DNA of 35,578 nt from a virus. Of this stretch, positions 6,922 through 12,941 are shown piece after piece. Location of the stretch: positions 1-35,578 of IMG/VR virus record IMGVR_UViG_3300042907_000270, one strand, 5' to 3'. Below the pieces are notes generated by a model, which made no database searches, was not told the origin of the DNA, and saw only the letters and a list, made by a program, of their open reading frames with translations. The translations under genes were made by a program, and so were the position numbers. Position 1 is the stretch's first letter; each line of letters opens with the position of its first letter.

Positions 6922-7491
6922 ATGAATAGAGAAACATACTTAAACACCATAACAACCAAATACCTAGTGCCACATTTCAAGGCGCAAGGGTATGACATAC
7001 CTACTAACATTCGCATGGCTTGCTCACTAACAAGCGGTAGGGGTGCGAAAAACAAGGCAATAGGCTTATGTTGGAATGATAGCGCAAGTGCTGACAATAC
7101 CTTTGAGATAATGATTAGCCCTACAATCGCTGACAGCTCACGGGTGATTGATATTCTTATCCATGAGGTTTGTCATGCTGTTGTCGGTTTAAAAGCGGGG
7201 CATGGCAGTGCGTTTAAACGCTGTGCTCAATCTGTTGGTTTAACTGGTAAAATGACAGCCACCACTGCAAGCGATGAATTAAAAGCCACCATTGCCCAAT
7301 GGGTTGCCGATTTGGGTGCCTACCCTCATGCCGTATTACAGGGCGAGAATAGCGGCAAGCCTAAACAAGGCACAAGAATGCTCAAAGCCACTTGCGCTGA
7401 CTGTGGTTATACTGTTAGACTTTCAGCCAAATGGGCGGCTTTGGGTTCACCTATTTGCCCATGCTGTAATGAGGGCATGGATTTAGAGTAG
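6922..7491 (+). CDS. SprT-like zinc metalloprotease with C-terminal zinc ribbon
   Basis: A 189-residue protein. HEVCHAV (81-87) gives the HExxH zinc site; H94 in KAGHGSAFKRCAQSVGL is the likely third ligand, the SprT/Spartan arrangement. A C-terminal four-cysteine ribbon follows: CADC near residue 157, CPCC near 179. Cellular SprT-family proteins such as Spartan cleave DNA-protein crosslinks; phage copies are mostly uncharacterised. Here it could clear proteins from replicating DNA or act on a host target. It is encoded early, with AAGGGG before the ATG and two hairpins upstream. The GTTTAAAC palindrome at 7212-7219 lies in the third-ligand region (A-F-K-R codons). Confidence 0.85.
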   Translation: MNRETYLNTITTKYLVPHFKAQGYDIPTNIRMACSLTSGRGAKNKAIGLCWNDSASADNTFEIMISPTIADSSRVIDILIHEVCHAVVGLKAGHGSAFKRCAQSVGLTGKMTATTASDELKATIAQWVADLGAYPHAVLQGENSGKPKQGTRMLKATCADCGYTVRLSAKWAALGSPICPCCNEGMDLE

Positions 7492-7503
7492 AGGTGGCAA
7501 GGT

Positions 7504-7546
7504 ATAAGGCGTTTAAACAGCGTCTTATGCCGTGCAATTTCGCACG
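7504..7546 (+). promoter_or_regulatory. Two tandem stem-loops before the gene at 7569
   Basis: Hairpin 1: ATAAGGCG (7504-7511) with CGTCTTAT (7521-7528), eight pairs including one G-U, its loop carrying most of a GTTTAAAC palindrome. Hairpin 2: CGTGC (7531-7535), loop AATTTC, GCACG (7542-7546). The layout repeats that at 6850-6895. An open frame runs through this region from 7494, but the structure and the good ribosome site after it argue that it is untranslated leader. Confidence 0.5.
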
Positions 7547-7568
7547 ATTTCCGAAAAGGATTATTAAA

Positions 7569-7817
7569 ATGGTTATCATTAAAACTAAATACTTAAGCGC
7601 AACAAACACTAGAGGCTCACGCATTAAAGCGAGTGCTAACGGCTTTACTGTTACAATAGGCTATGACTATGCCCTAAGCTATGAAGCTGTGCATTATAAG
7701 GCTGTGCAAGCGTTAGTAGCTAAACATAACCTAGATTGGGATATATCGAACATGGGTTACGGTTCCGACAATGATGGTTATTATTTCACATTCAATCATT
7801 CTGTAATGGGGGCTTAA
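7569..7817 (+). CDS. Hypothetical early protein (82 aa)
   Basis: Begins MVIIKTKYLSATNTRGSR after an AAAAGGA ribosome site; the frame is open further upstream (to 7494), but that part overlaps two hairpins, so I start at 7569. The stretch TKYLSATNTRGSRIKA...VTIGYDYALS, then HYKAVQALVAKHNLDW and a C-terminal YYFTF segment, recalls small phage proteins of the form 'I.TKylgpTntrGsRi.A' found widely beside early genes; their function is not known to me. It is soluble, with no cysteines, and is followed two bases later by another small gene. Confidence 0.75.
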   Translation: MVIIKTKYLSATNTRGSRIKASANGFTVTIGYDYALSYEAVHYKAVQALVAKHNLDWDISNMGYGSDNDGYYFTFNHSVMGA

Positions 7818-7818
7818 T

Positions 7819-7989
7819 ATGACTTACCTAAATCAACAATTGGAAAAACTCGCACTAACTCAAGGCGAGAATTGCCTCTCTTTGCGGATAACATCAACCG
7901 CAGGGGCGACAAATTGGCTAACCTTAACCAATGAACAATTAGCAAAAATCTTTGTTATACTTAACGAGGGGGCACAAAATGACTATTGA
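7819..7989 (+). CDS. Small hypothetical protein (56 aa)
   Basis: ATG at 7819 directly after the preceding stop, coding MTYLNQQLEKLALTQGEN... to NEGAQNDY. The GGGGG stretch before the ATG can serve as ribosome site. The last 11 bases overlap the next gene, whose ATG lies in another frame. Soluble; no motif recognised. Support comes from position, ribosome site and snug overlap rather than homology. Confidence 0.55.
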   Translation: MTYLNQQLEKLALTQGENCLSLRITSTAGATNWLTLTNEQLAKIFVILNEGAQNDY

Positions 7990-8146
7990 AAAAATTACCG
8001 ATAAATGGGTAGGCTTGGATTATTGGCTAGTGAATGACCGCTTTGCCATTTATTCTGATGGCGTGATTTATGACACTAAACAGGCTCGGGATATTCCAAG
8101 CTATATTTTTAATTTAAAACATAAGTTAATCGAGGGGGTTTTATAA
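7979..8146 (+). CDS. Small hypothetical protein (55 aa)
   Basis: Starts MTIEKITDKWVGLDYW; a GAGGGGGC ribosome site ends about 8 nt before ATG 7979. An upstream extension of the frame has no such site. It is aromatic-rich (W, Y, F) and acidic-neutral with no membrane segment. Its stop overlaps the next ATG by one base (TAATG). The 'ItdKwvg..ywlv.drfai' pattern is that of a small beta-rich phage protein, function unknown to me. Confidence 0.65.
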   Translation: MTIEKITDKWVGLDYWLVNDRFAIYSDGVIYDTKQARDIPSYIFNLKHKLIEGVL

Positions 8147-8505
8147 TGGGATACCGTAGCGAAGTTAAAAGCCTAGTGTATGGCACTAGCGAACAGATGG
8201 CGAAGTTTAAAACAGACAATGCCGAACTAATCGAAGCATTAGCCGAGGATTTTGGGGCAGACATCGAACAACTAAATAATGGGGTTTATGAAATAATATA
8301 TTTAGATTTATCTTATAGTAAGTGGTATGACAGTTACAGCGAGGTTATAAGATGGAATAACCTTTTAACCCTTGCTAATGAAGCGGAGTTAATGACAGAA
8401 TTTGTGCGTATTGGTGAGGAAGCGGGCGACATCGAGCAAGAATACTCGCAGACCGATTGCGAATACTACCTCGAAACAGTAAGCACGATTAACGCTAATT
8501 TTTAA
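8146..8505 (+). CDS. Conserved phage hypothetical protein, MGYRSEV type (119 aa)
   Basis: The MGYRSEVKSLVYG opening is very common in a family of unknown phage proteins from proteobacterial and other tailed phages, which I recognise from memory but cannot name. The rest is acidic, with a beta-strand rich middle (YEIIYLDLSYSKWYDSYSEV) and an acidic C-terminus. No catalytic residues or membrane segments. It is translationally coupled to the preceding gene through TAATG, with GAGGGGG upstream. Confidence 0.75.
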   Translation: MGYRSEVKSLVYGTSEQMAKFKTDNAELIEALAEDFGADIEQLNNGVYEIIYLDLSYSKWYDSYSEVIRWNNLLTLANEAELMTEFVRIGEEAGDIEQEYSQTDCEYYLETVSTINANF

Positions 8506-8532
8506 CGTGAGTTCCACAAAGGAGAACGAACT

Positions 8533-8787
8533 ATGCAAGACAGCATAAACTATAAGATACAATGCAGAATAAATAATTGGTTTGAGAGTGGGTGCGATGA
8601 TTGGGATTATGATAGCGCATACTTTAAGCCAGCAGACACGACTTTTTATTGCAACCATTGTCAGACGCATAAAAGCATTAAATTGCAGAAGGTAACATTT
8701 GACAGCTTAAACCGTAAGCTAGTGCGGTGCACCTCTTGTGCAAGTAAAATAACAAAACCTATTAAACCTAAAGGGATTAAAAAATGA
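8533..8787 (+). CDS. Hypothetical protein with possible zinc finger (84 aa)
   Basis: Starts MQDSINYKIQCRINNW after AAAGGAG. Two pairs of cysteines, CNHC (about 54-57) and CTSC (about 75-78), could bind one zinc ion; the tail is lysine-rich (KITKPIKPKGIKK), so nucleic-acid binding is plausible. The stop overlaps the next start as ATGA. Unknown family. Confidence 0.65.
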   Translation: MQDSINYKIQCRINNWFESGCDDWDYDSAYFKPADTTFYCNHCQTHKSIKLQKVTFDSLNRKLVRCTSCASKITKPIKPKGIKK

Positions 8788-8951
8788 TATCAAATAAACA
8801 AATTATATTTTTAATAATGATATTTTTAACGGTTTTATATATGCTATTTGCAAAAATCGTTTACAATAACCCATCTGTTTTTAGTATCGCAGTTTTAACA
8901 CTAACAACAGTTTTAATGACAATTTTATTTTTTGTGGAGTTAGAAAAATGA
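8784..8951 (+). CDS. Small membrane protein with two predicted helices (55 aa)
   Basis: Coupled to the preceding gene by ATGA. The sequence is almost all hydrophobic: residues about 7-27 (IIFLIMIFLTVLYMLFA) and about 31-51 (SVFSIAVLTLTTVLMTILFF), separated by a short KIVYNNP turn, ending VELEK. This is the shape of a small inner-membrane hairpin protein. Small two-helix proteins can be holins, but the phage already has a lysis cassette at 28-29.6 kb, so an early membrane or superinfection role is at least as likely. Confidence 0.65.
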   Translation: MISNKQIIFLIMIFLTVLYMLFAKIVYNNPSVFSIAVLTLTTVLMTILFFVELEK

Positions 8952-9115
8952 CAATAGACCAAGCGAGAGCAGAGTTTTACCAATTACTTAATGATGATAT
9001 AGATTTTTCAGATATGTATGAAAATAATGAATTAGGTTTTTTAGCATGGACAGACGATTATCAAATTTTAACTAATGATTTATGTTTTACAGTAGTTTTG
9101 GAGGATATAAAATGA
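8948..9115 (+). CDS. Small acidic hypothetical protein (55 aa)
   Basis: Begins MTIDQARAEFYQLL at an ATGA overlap with the membrane protein gene and ends VVLEDIK at another ATGA overlap. Very acidic (many D and E), soluble. Small acidic early proteins of phages sometimes mimic DNA or sequester host factors; nothing in this sequence proves that. Confidence 0.6.
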   Translation: MTIDQARAEFYQLLNDDIDFSDMYENNELGFLAWTDDYQILTNDLCFTVVLEDIK

Positions 9116-9312
9116 AACACCCATATAAAAATGCAAGCGATGTATCGCATTATAAGTTTATCTCTTTGCATGGCATGGATAGAAACTGTTTAAACGATGT
9201 GGACTGGGACTATAAACGAGAACGCAACAAATTCCATGAAATAGCGGACACTTTAGCCTTTATAGGGGCGACTTGCTTACTGGCTGTGGTTATCCTATTA
9301 CTTTCTTATTAA
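9112..9312 (+). CDS. Hypothetical protein with C-terminal membrane anchor (66 aa)
   Basis: Starts MKHPYKNASDVSHYKF at an ATGA overlap, with TTGGAGG as a good ribosome site before it; an upstream in-frame extension is unlikely. Residues about 45-66 (TLAFIGATCLLAVVILLLSY) form one transmembrane helix at the very C-terminus, so the charged N-terminal part would face the cytoplasm. GTTTAAAC at 9188-9195 is within the gene. Function unknown. Confidence 0.7.
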   Translation: MKHPYKNASDVSHYKFISLHGMDRNCLNDVDWDYKRERNKFHEIADTLAFIGATCLLAVVILLLSY

Positions 9313-9334
9313 AACAAGCGAGAGGTGCCTTAAA

Positions 9335-9538
9335 ATGTATTACATCATCAATAAAAGCGGTAAGCGACTATCACAATTCGTGCCGAATGATATAAAACCA
9401 AAACTCTTGTTTAGAAATAACGATTATTATTCTTATGCCACAAGCAACGAAGCAATACATCATTTAGAATATATAAACACGCATGGAGTGGGCAAAAACC
9501 TATCAATAGTTAAAGGGGCGGATTATGTCTTATTGTAA
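9335..9538 (+). CDS. Small hypothetical protein (67 aa)
   Basis: Begins MYYIINKSGKRLSQF and ends KGADYVLL; a GAGAGGTG segment acts as ribosome site. The last 14 bases overlap the next gene in another frame. Basic and aromatic, soluble, no recognised motif. The 'yYiinksgkrls' start suggests a small beta-sheet protein. Confidence 0.65.
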   Translation: MYYIINKSGKRLSQFVPNDIKPKLLFRNNDYYSYATSNEAIHHLEYINTHGVGKNLSIVKGADYVLL

Positions 9539-9722
9539 TGATACAAACGAGCAATTATGCCGTGAGGTGCAGCGTTTAAACATCACGGACGACTTAACAA
9601 ACGAAATTTTATTAAGGCTAATGGATTTAGACGAAATTTTATTTAAATTTGACTTAACCCCAAATACCTTATATGCTGAACTGCTTAAAATTCAACAAGT
9701 GAGGGAAATTATATGGGATTAA
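9525..9722 (+). CDS. Small helical hypothetical protein (65 aa)
   Basis: Starts MSYCNDTNEQLCREVQRLN inside the end of the previous gene and after AGGGG. Mostly helical and leucine-rich (LTNEILLRLMDLDEILFKF), which may allow dimerisation. GTTTAAAC (9574-9581) lies within it as part of the R-L-N codons. Its end overlaps the following gene by 10 bases. Unknown family. Confidence 0.65.
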   Translation: MSYCNDTNEQLCREVQRLNITDDLTNEILLRLMDLDEILFKFDLTPNTLYAELLKIQQVREIIWD

Positions 9723-9910
9723 CTAAAGTTTACACAATTTGGGAGTGCGACGATAAAACCGACGATTGGACTAGATGGAGTATGCCTAAAACCTATTGGG
9801 CTAGTAAAAAAGAAGCGGAAAACTTTTTGCTTGAGTATTGGAAAGATTTAGACTTAGGGCAAGAAGATTATAAGATGGACAACTTTCAAATAGAGGAAGA
9901 TTTTGTATGA
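9713..9910 (+). CDS. Small acidic hypothetical protein (65 aa)
   Basis: Coupled to the genes on both sides by short overlaps (10 and 4 bases). Rich in tryptophan and acid: VYTIWECDDKTDDWTRWS, then KEAENFLLEYWKDLDL. No membrane segment. Composition like this is common in small phage proteins that bind host proteins, but no specific role can be assigned. Confidence 0.65.
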   Translation: MGLTKVYTIWECDDKTDDWTRWSMPKTYWASKKEAENFLLEYWKDLDLGQEDYKMDNFQIEEDFV

Positions 9911-10101
9911 AAATCAAATGGACTTCAGTATTTACTTTTGATGTATATTTTTATGACGGTTGGGAAAATTGCGTAAGATTTCGCATATTAGATGGGGCTT
10001 TAATCCCTTGTAAAAAATATGGAAAAATACCTGACAATTTCATGCAATTAACCGAAAATCGCTGTAAATCACGGAAATTGCAACCTAAACACAGCGTTTA
10101 A
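9907..10101 (+). CDS. Small hypothetical protein (64 aa)
   Basis: ATG at 9907 overlaps the preceding stop (ATGA), with GAGGAAG before it. Starts MKIKWTSVFTFDVYFYDGW; the C-terminal third is basic (NRCKSRKLQPKH). The stop codon falls inside a GTTTAAAC palindrome (10096-10103). It is the last of the tightly packed small early genes; a promoter follows. Confidence 0.6.
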   Translation: MKIKWTSVFTFDVYFYDGWENCVRFRILDGALIPCKKYGKIPDNFMQLTENRCKSRKLQPKHSV

Positions 10102-10139
10102 ACACTCTTTGTGTGGGTATAGGGAACCTGAGTTTTATG

Positions 10140-10167
10140 TTGTATTTTTACAACAACCTGTTATAAT
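10140..10167 (+). promoter_or_regulatory. Candidate promoter for the replication operon
   Basis: TTGTAT (10140-10145), a 16-nt spacer and a perfect TATAAT (10162-10167). It precedes the small zinc-finger gene and the primase. A short hairpin ACAAG-GCGAG-CTTGT (10190-10204) lies in the leader, close to the predicted start. The -35 is weak, so confidence is moderate. Confidence 0.55.
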
Positions 10168-10228
10168 AGTGTTGCTTTTTGACAACAGAACAAGGCGAGC
10201 TTGTCTTGCTATTATAAGGAGAATTAAA

Positions 10229-10393
10229 ATTCGTTGCCTAGCTTGTGATTGTGAATTATCAGATTTAGAGGCTATCCGTAAAGATAGTCATGGGGTATAT
10301 GTGGACTTTTGTAACAAGTGCTATCAGTTTACGAAAGACGAAATCACATATATTGAGATTGAAAGAGAATTGCAAGGAATTATAGATGAGTAA
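10229..10393 (+). CDS. Small zinc-finger protein with probable ATT start (54 aa)
   Basis: The frame is open from 10109, but that extension covers the promoter at 10140-10167. The only well-spaced ribosome site is AAGGAG (10216-10221), 7 nt before an ATT at 10229, giving (M)RCLACDCELSDLEA. Related phage proteins, as I recall them, start M-x-C-x-A-C-D-x-E-L-(S/T)-D, which places their methionine exactly at this ATT. Cysteine pairs CxxC (CLAC near the start, CNKC near residue 30) should bind zinc. Its end overlaps the primase start by 8 bases. Probably a nucleic-acid binding accessory of replication. The rare start codon is inferred. Confidence 0.65.
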   Translation: MRCLACDCELSDLEAIRKDSHGVYVDFCNKCYQFTKDEITYIEIERELQGIIDE

Positions 10394-11084
10394 GTTTATT
10401 CAATTCACACCTTGTGAAAAATGTGGCTCAAGTGATGCAAATGCAGAATATGACGACAGCTATTACTGTTTTTCATGTAATCGCTACACTCCTAAGCTTA
10501 GTTTAAAGCGTTTTAAGGCGATAAAAGAGGTTAAGATATGTAATGGTATCACTTTGGACACAAAACTTGCTGGCGGTGCCTTAAAATGGCTCCTAGGGTA
10601 TGGTTTAACGAGTGATGAGATAGCACAATTCACTTATGCAAGGGAAAGAATTGGAAAATATGGCTTAATGCCATGTGATTTACTGGTTTTATATTCTGAT
10701 AGCAATTACTGGTGCGCTAGGAACTTTGGCAAGGGTGCAAAATACCTTACAAGTGGCACAAAACCATTTTTAAAATATGGGTTTAATCAAGATGTATTGG
10801 TGTTTGTCGAGGATATAGTGTCTGCTGTCAAGGTTGGACGACAATTTACTTCTGTTCCAATGTTAGGCAGTATGCCCTCTCAAGATGCGGCAAGCCACCT
10901 AGAAGGCTACAAGAATGTTTTTATATGGAACGACATGGACAAGGCGAAAGATGCCATTAAAACGGCTAGAAACCTGTCAGAGAGGTTAAACAAGAGGGTT
11001 AGGGTTGTAATATCCCCTAAAGACCCTAAAGAGTATGATGATAAGGCAATAAAAGAGTATATATATAATAATATAATATATTAA
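10386..11084 (+). CDS. DNA primase (T7 gp4 N-terminal type, zinc finger plus toprim)
   Basis: A 232-residue primase. The zinc-binding domain has C10, C13, C28 and C31, as in T7 gp4. The toprim domain carries the conserved glutamate at E142 (VFVEDIVSAVKVG) and the DxD at D183/D185 (WNDMDKAKDA). It should make the short RNA primers for lagging-strand synthesis. In T7 primase and helicase are one polypeptide; here they are separate genes with a 74-nt gap. The last nine codons (EYIYNNIIY) are encoded by the left half of an AT-rich palindromic block that resembles the one at the origin, so the C-terminus may have been shaped by that DNA element. Confidence 0.9.
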   Translation: MSKFIQFTPCEKCGSSDANAEYDDSYYCFSCNRYTPKLSLKRFKAIKEVKICNGITLDTKLAGGALKWLLGYGLTSDEIAQFTYARERIGKYGLMPCDLLVLYSDSNYWCARNFGKGAKYLTSGTKPFLKYGFNQDVLVFVEDIVSAVKVGRQFTSVPMLGSMPSQDAASHLEGYKNVFIWNDMDKAKDAIKTARNLSERLNKRVRVVISPKDPKEYDDKAIKEYIYNNIIY

Positions 11085-11134
11085 ATATATATATTATATA
11101 TTATTAGGGTAACATAGATTTCCTATGTTGTCAA
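11055..11134. promoter_or_regulatory. AT-rich block plus leftward promoter-like site, inverted relative of the origin module
   Basis: The block 11055-11104 is nearly pure A+T and includes the 20-mer at 11065-11084 shared with 5471-5490. It is followed by TTAGGGTAACATAG (11104-11117), the exact reverse complement of 5422-5435. Read leftward there is TTGACA (11134-11129), 17 nt, TACCCT (11111-11106). A perfect 7-bp inverted repeat AACATAG-ATTTC-CTATGTT lies at 11111-11129, overlapping the spacer. If it is a promoter, its transcript would be antisense to primase; if not, it is an operator or replication element. Confidence 0.5.
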
Positions 11135-11158
11135 TAAGCAAATTCAAGAGGTATTAAA

Positions 11159-12379
11159 ATGATAGAACATAGCATATTGAAGCTATTTTTAGAGGACAAT
11201 GAGTTATACGAAAAATATCATACTTATTTAAAACTAGATTTTATTAAAACCGATTACCCACTACTGTTCAAGCTATTTAAATCGTTGCCAGCTAAAAGCG
11301 TAGGGGAACTCGAAGCAAAGTATCTAACCTTGTATCCTGTTTTAAAAGATGGTGATAGGAAAGTTATAAGTGAACTGTTGGCTACTGTTGATAAGACCGA
11401 GGTTTATACCCAATCAATCGTTGATTATATGCAACAGCACTACTCACAATCAGTTGCTAGTGAATTATCCCTTGTGGCGATTGATGTTGCCGAGGGGCGC
11501 AAGAAGGTAGAGGATTTAGCACCTATCATTGATAAACTGGAATTATCGGTTGTTGATGAGATAGACGAAGTGGAATGGGTAACAACTGACATTGAGGAAC
11601 TTATGGACGAGGAGGAATTATCACTTGGACTAAAGTGGCGTTTAAACGCACTCAACCAATCACTCGGACCACTACGCAAGGGGAATTTCGGACACATCTT
11701 TGCCCGTGTGGAAACAGGTAAAACCGCCATGTGGATAAGTGAAGTTACCTTTATGGCAGAACAGGTAGAACAACCAATTCTCATATTTTTTAATGAGGAG
11801 GGTGGCAAGGATATTGTATGGAGAATGTATTCTGCTGTTACAGGTTTCACCTACATGGAATTGAGTAACAACATCAAGAAAGCCAAAGCGATATGGGACG
11901 AGAAAATTGGCGATAAGATTAAATTTATTGACCAACCATCCCTTGTTGAACGCAAGACAATGGAAAAGCTGATAGAGCAAGTGCAGCCATCGCTAATTAT
12001 CATTGACAACATGGATAAGGTTAAGGGATTTGTTGGTGATAGGAAAGATTTGGTGTTGCATGAGATTTACAAGTGGGGGCGAGATATCGCTAAGACCTAT
12101 TGCCCTGTAATAAGTGTTGGACAAGCGGACAGCACAGGGCATAATGACCGCTACATCAATGAAAGCCAAATGGCAGACAGTAAGACCAGTAAGCCATCGG
12201 AACTAGATTTTATTATTGGTATTGGTAGGACAGACAAAGAGGGATATGAGAATGTTAGGTATATAAATATCCCCAAGAATAAGTTACGAGGCAGTATAGA
12301 TAGCGTTGAATCTATGCGACATCTAAAAGGCAAAGAAGTTTTAATTGTTCCTCACTTGAGTATCTATCAAGATATGTAA
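11159..12379 (+). CDS. Replicative DNA helicase (DnaB/T7 gp4 C-terminal type)
   Basis: A 406-residue RecA-fold hexameric helicase that unwinds the replication fork. Walker A is ARVETGKT (about 182-189), with the first glycine replaced by alanine, as often in phage versions. FFNEEGGKDIVWR (about 210-222) is the H1a-like segment, Walker B is LIIIDNMD (279-286), and SVGQADST (about 320) follows as the sensor motif. The N-terminal 140 residues are helical and would contact primase or neighbouring subunits. AGAGG precedes the ATG. GTTTAAAC (11640-11647) falls in the W-R-L-N-A codons. Confidence 0.9.
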   Translation: MIEHSILKLFLEDNELYEKYHTYLKLDFIKTDYPLLFKLFKSLPAKSVGELEAKYLTLYPVLKDGDRKVISELLATVDKTEVYTQSIVDYMQQHYSQSVASELSLVAIDVAEGRKKVEDLAPIIDKLELSVVDEIDEVEWVTTDIEELMDEEELSLGLKWRLNALNQSLGPLRKGNFGHIFARVETGKTAMWISEVTFMAEQVEQPILIFFNEEGGKDIVWRMYSAVTGFTYMELSNNIKKAKAIWDEKIGDKIKFIDQPSLVERKTMEKLIEQVQPSLIIIDNMDKVKGFVGDRKDLVLHEIYKWGRDIAKTYCPVISVGQADSTGHNDRYINESQMADSKTSKPSELDFIIGIGRTDKEGYENVRYINIPKNKLRGSIDSVESMRHLKGKEVLIVPHLSIYQDM

Positions 12380-12386
12380 AAATAGA

Positions 12387-12415
12387 TTGACAAGTGACTA
12401 TAATTATGTTAAAAT
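12387..12415 (+). promoter_or_regulatory. Sigma-70 promoter upstream of the AP2-HNH gene
   Basis: TTGACA (12387-12392, perfect), 17-nt spacer ending TTATGT, then TAAAAT (12410-12415, 5/6). It sits just after the helicase stop and 22 nt before the HNH start codon, with a TAGAGGAG ribosome site between. A private promoter is typical of free-standing homing endonuclease genes. It would also read into the polymerase gene. Confidence 0.75.
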
Positions 12416-12437
12416 AGTTATAGAGGAGATATAAACT

Positions 12438-12941
12438 ATGATTACACAAGAGTATTTAAACAGTATCTTAAATTATGATGAATTTACAGGGGAATTAACT
12501 TGGAAAGTTAGAAAAGGTACTAGAGCTTTAATTGGAAGTGTTGCAGGCACATTAGATAATACTGGATATATTCATATTACTATTGATAAAAAGGTTTACC
12601 AGTATCATAGAATTATATGGATGTATGTTTATGGTAAGTTTCCATCTGAATTTTTAGACCATATAAATAATGATAAAACTGATAATCGATTGCAAAATTT
12701 AAGAGAAGCTACTAGGGCTCAAAATGCTTTAAATCGTGGAAAACAATCTAACAATGCTACTGGGTATATCGGGGTTTATTGGCATACTCAGAGTAAGAAA
12801 TACAGAGCAAAATGCACCTATAATGGTGTTCGACATCATCTAGGTAGTTTTAATACGGCTGAAGAAGCTTCTGAGGTTTACAATACATTTACTAAATCCT
12901 TGTATAAGGAATTTCATTATGAAAAATATAATCGCTTATGA
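12438..12941 (+). CDS. HNH homing endonuclease with AP2-like DNA-binding domain
   Basis: A 167-residue protein. The central HNH nuclease reads YHRIIWMYVYGKFP, LDHINNDKTDNRLQNL, REATRAQNALNR, the HNH_3 pattern with DHIN as metal/catalytic site. The C-terminal part (TGYIGVYWH... KYRAKCTYNGVRHHLGSFNTAEEA) is an AP2-like three-strand DNA-binding domain. This architecture is typical of mobile phage endonucleases that cut a recipient gene nearby. It has its own promoter and intrudes between helicase and polymerase; its last 23 bases overlap the polymerase start in another frame. Its codon choice is more AT-rich than the helicase, consistent with recent arrival. Confidence 0.9.
   Translation: MITQEYLNSILNYDEFTGELTWKVRKGTRALIGSVAGTLDNTGYIHITIDKKVYQYHRIIWMYVYGKFPSEFLDHINNDKTDNRLQNLREATRAQNALNRGKQSNNATGYIGVYWHTQSKKYRAKCTYNGVRHHLGSFNTAEEASEVYNTFTKSLYKEFHYEKYNRL

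Noticed and set aside
7494-7568. N-terminal extension of the gene at 7569
   Set aside because: It covers two stem-loops and a GTTTAAAC site, and the ribosome site AAAAGGA fits the ATG at 7569.
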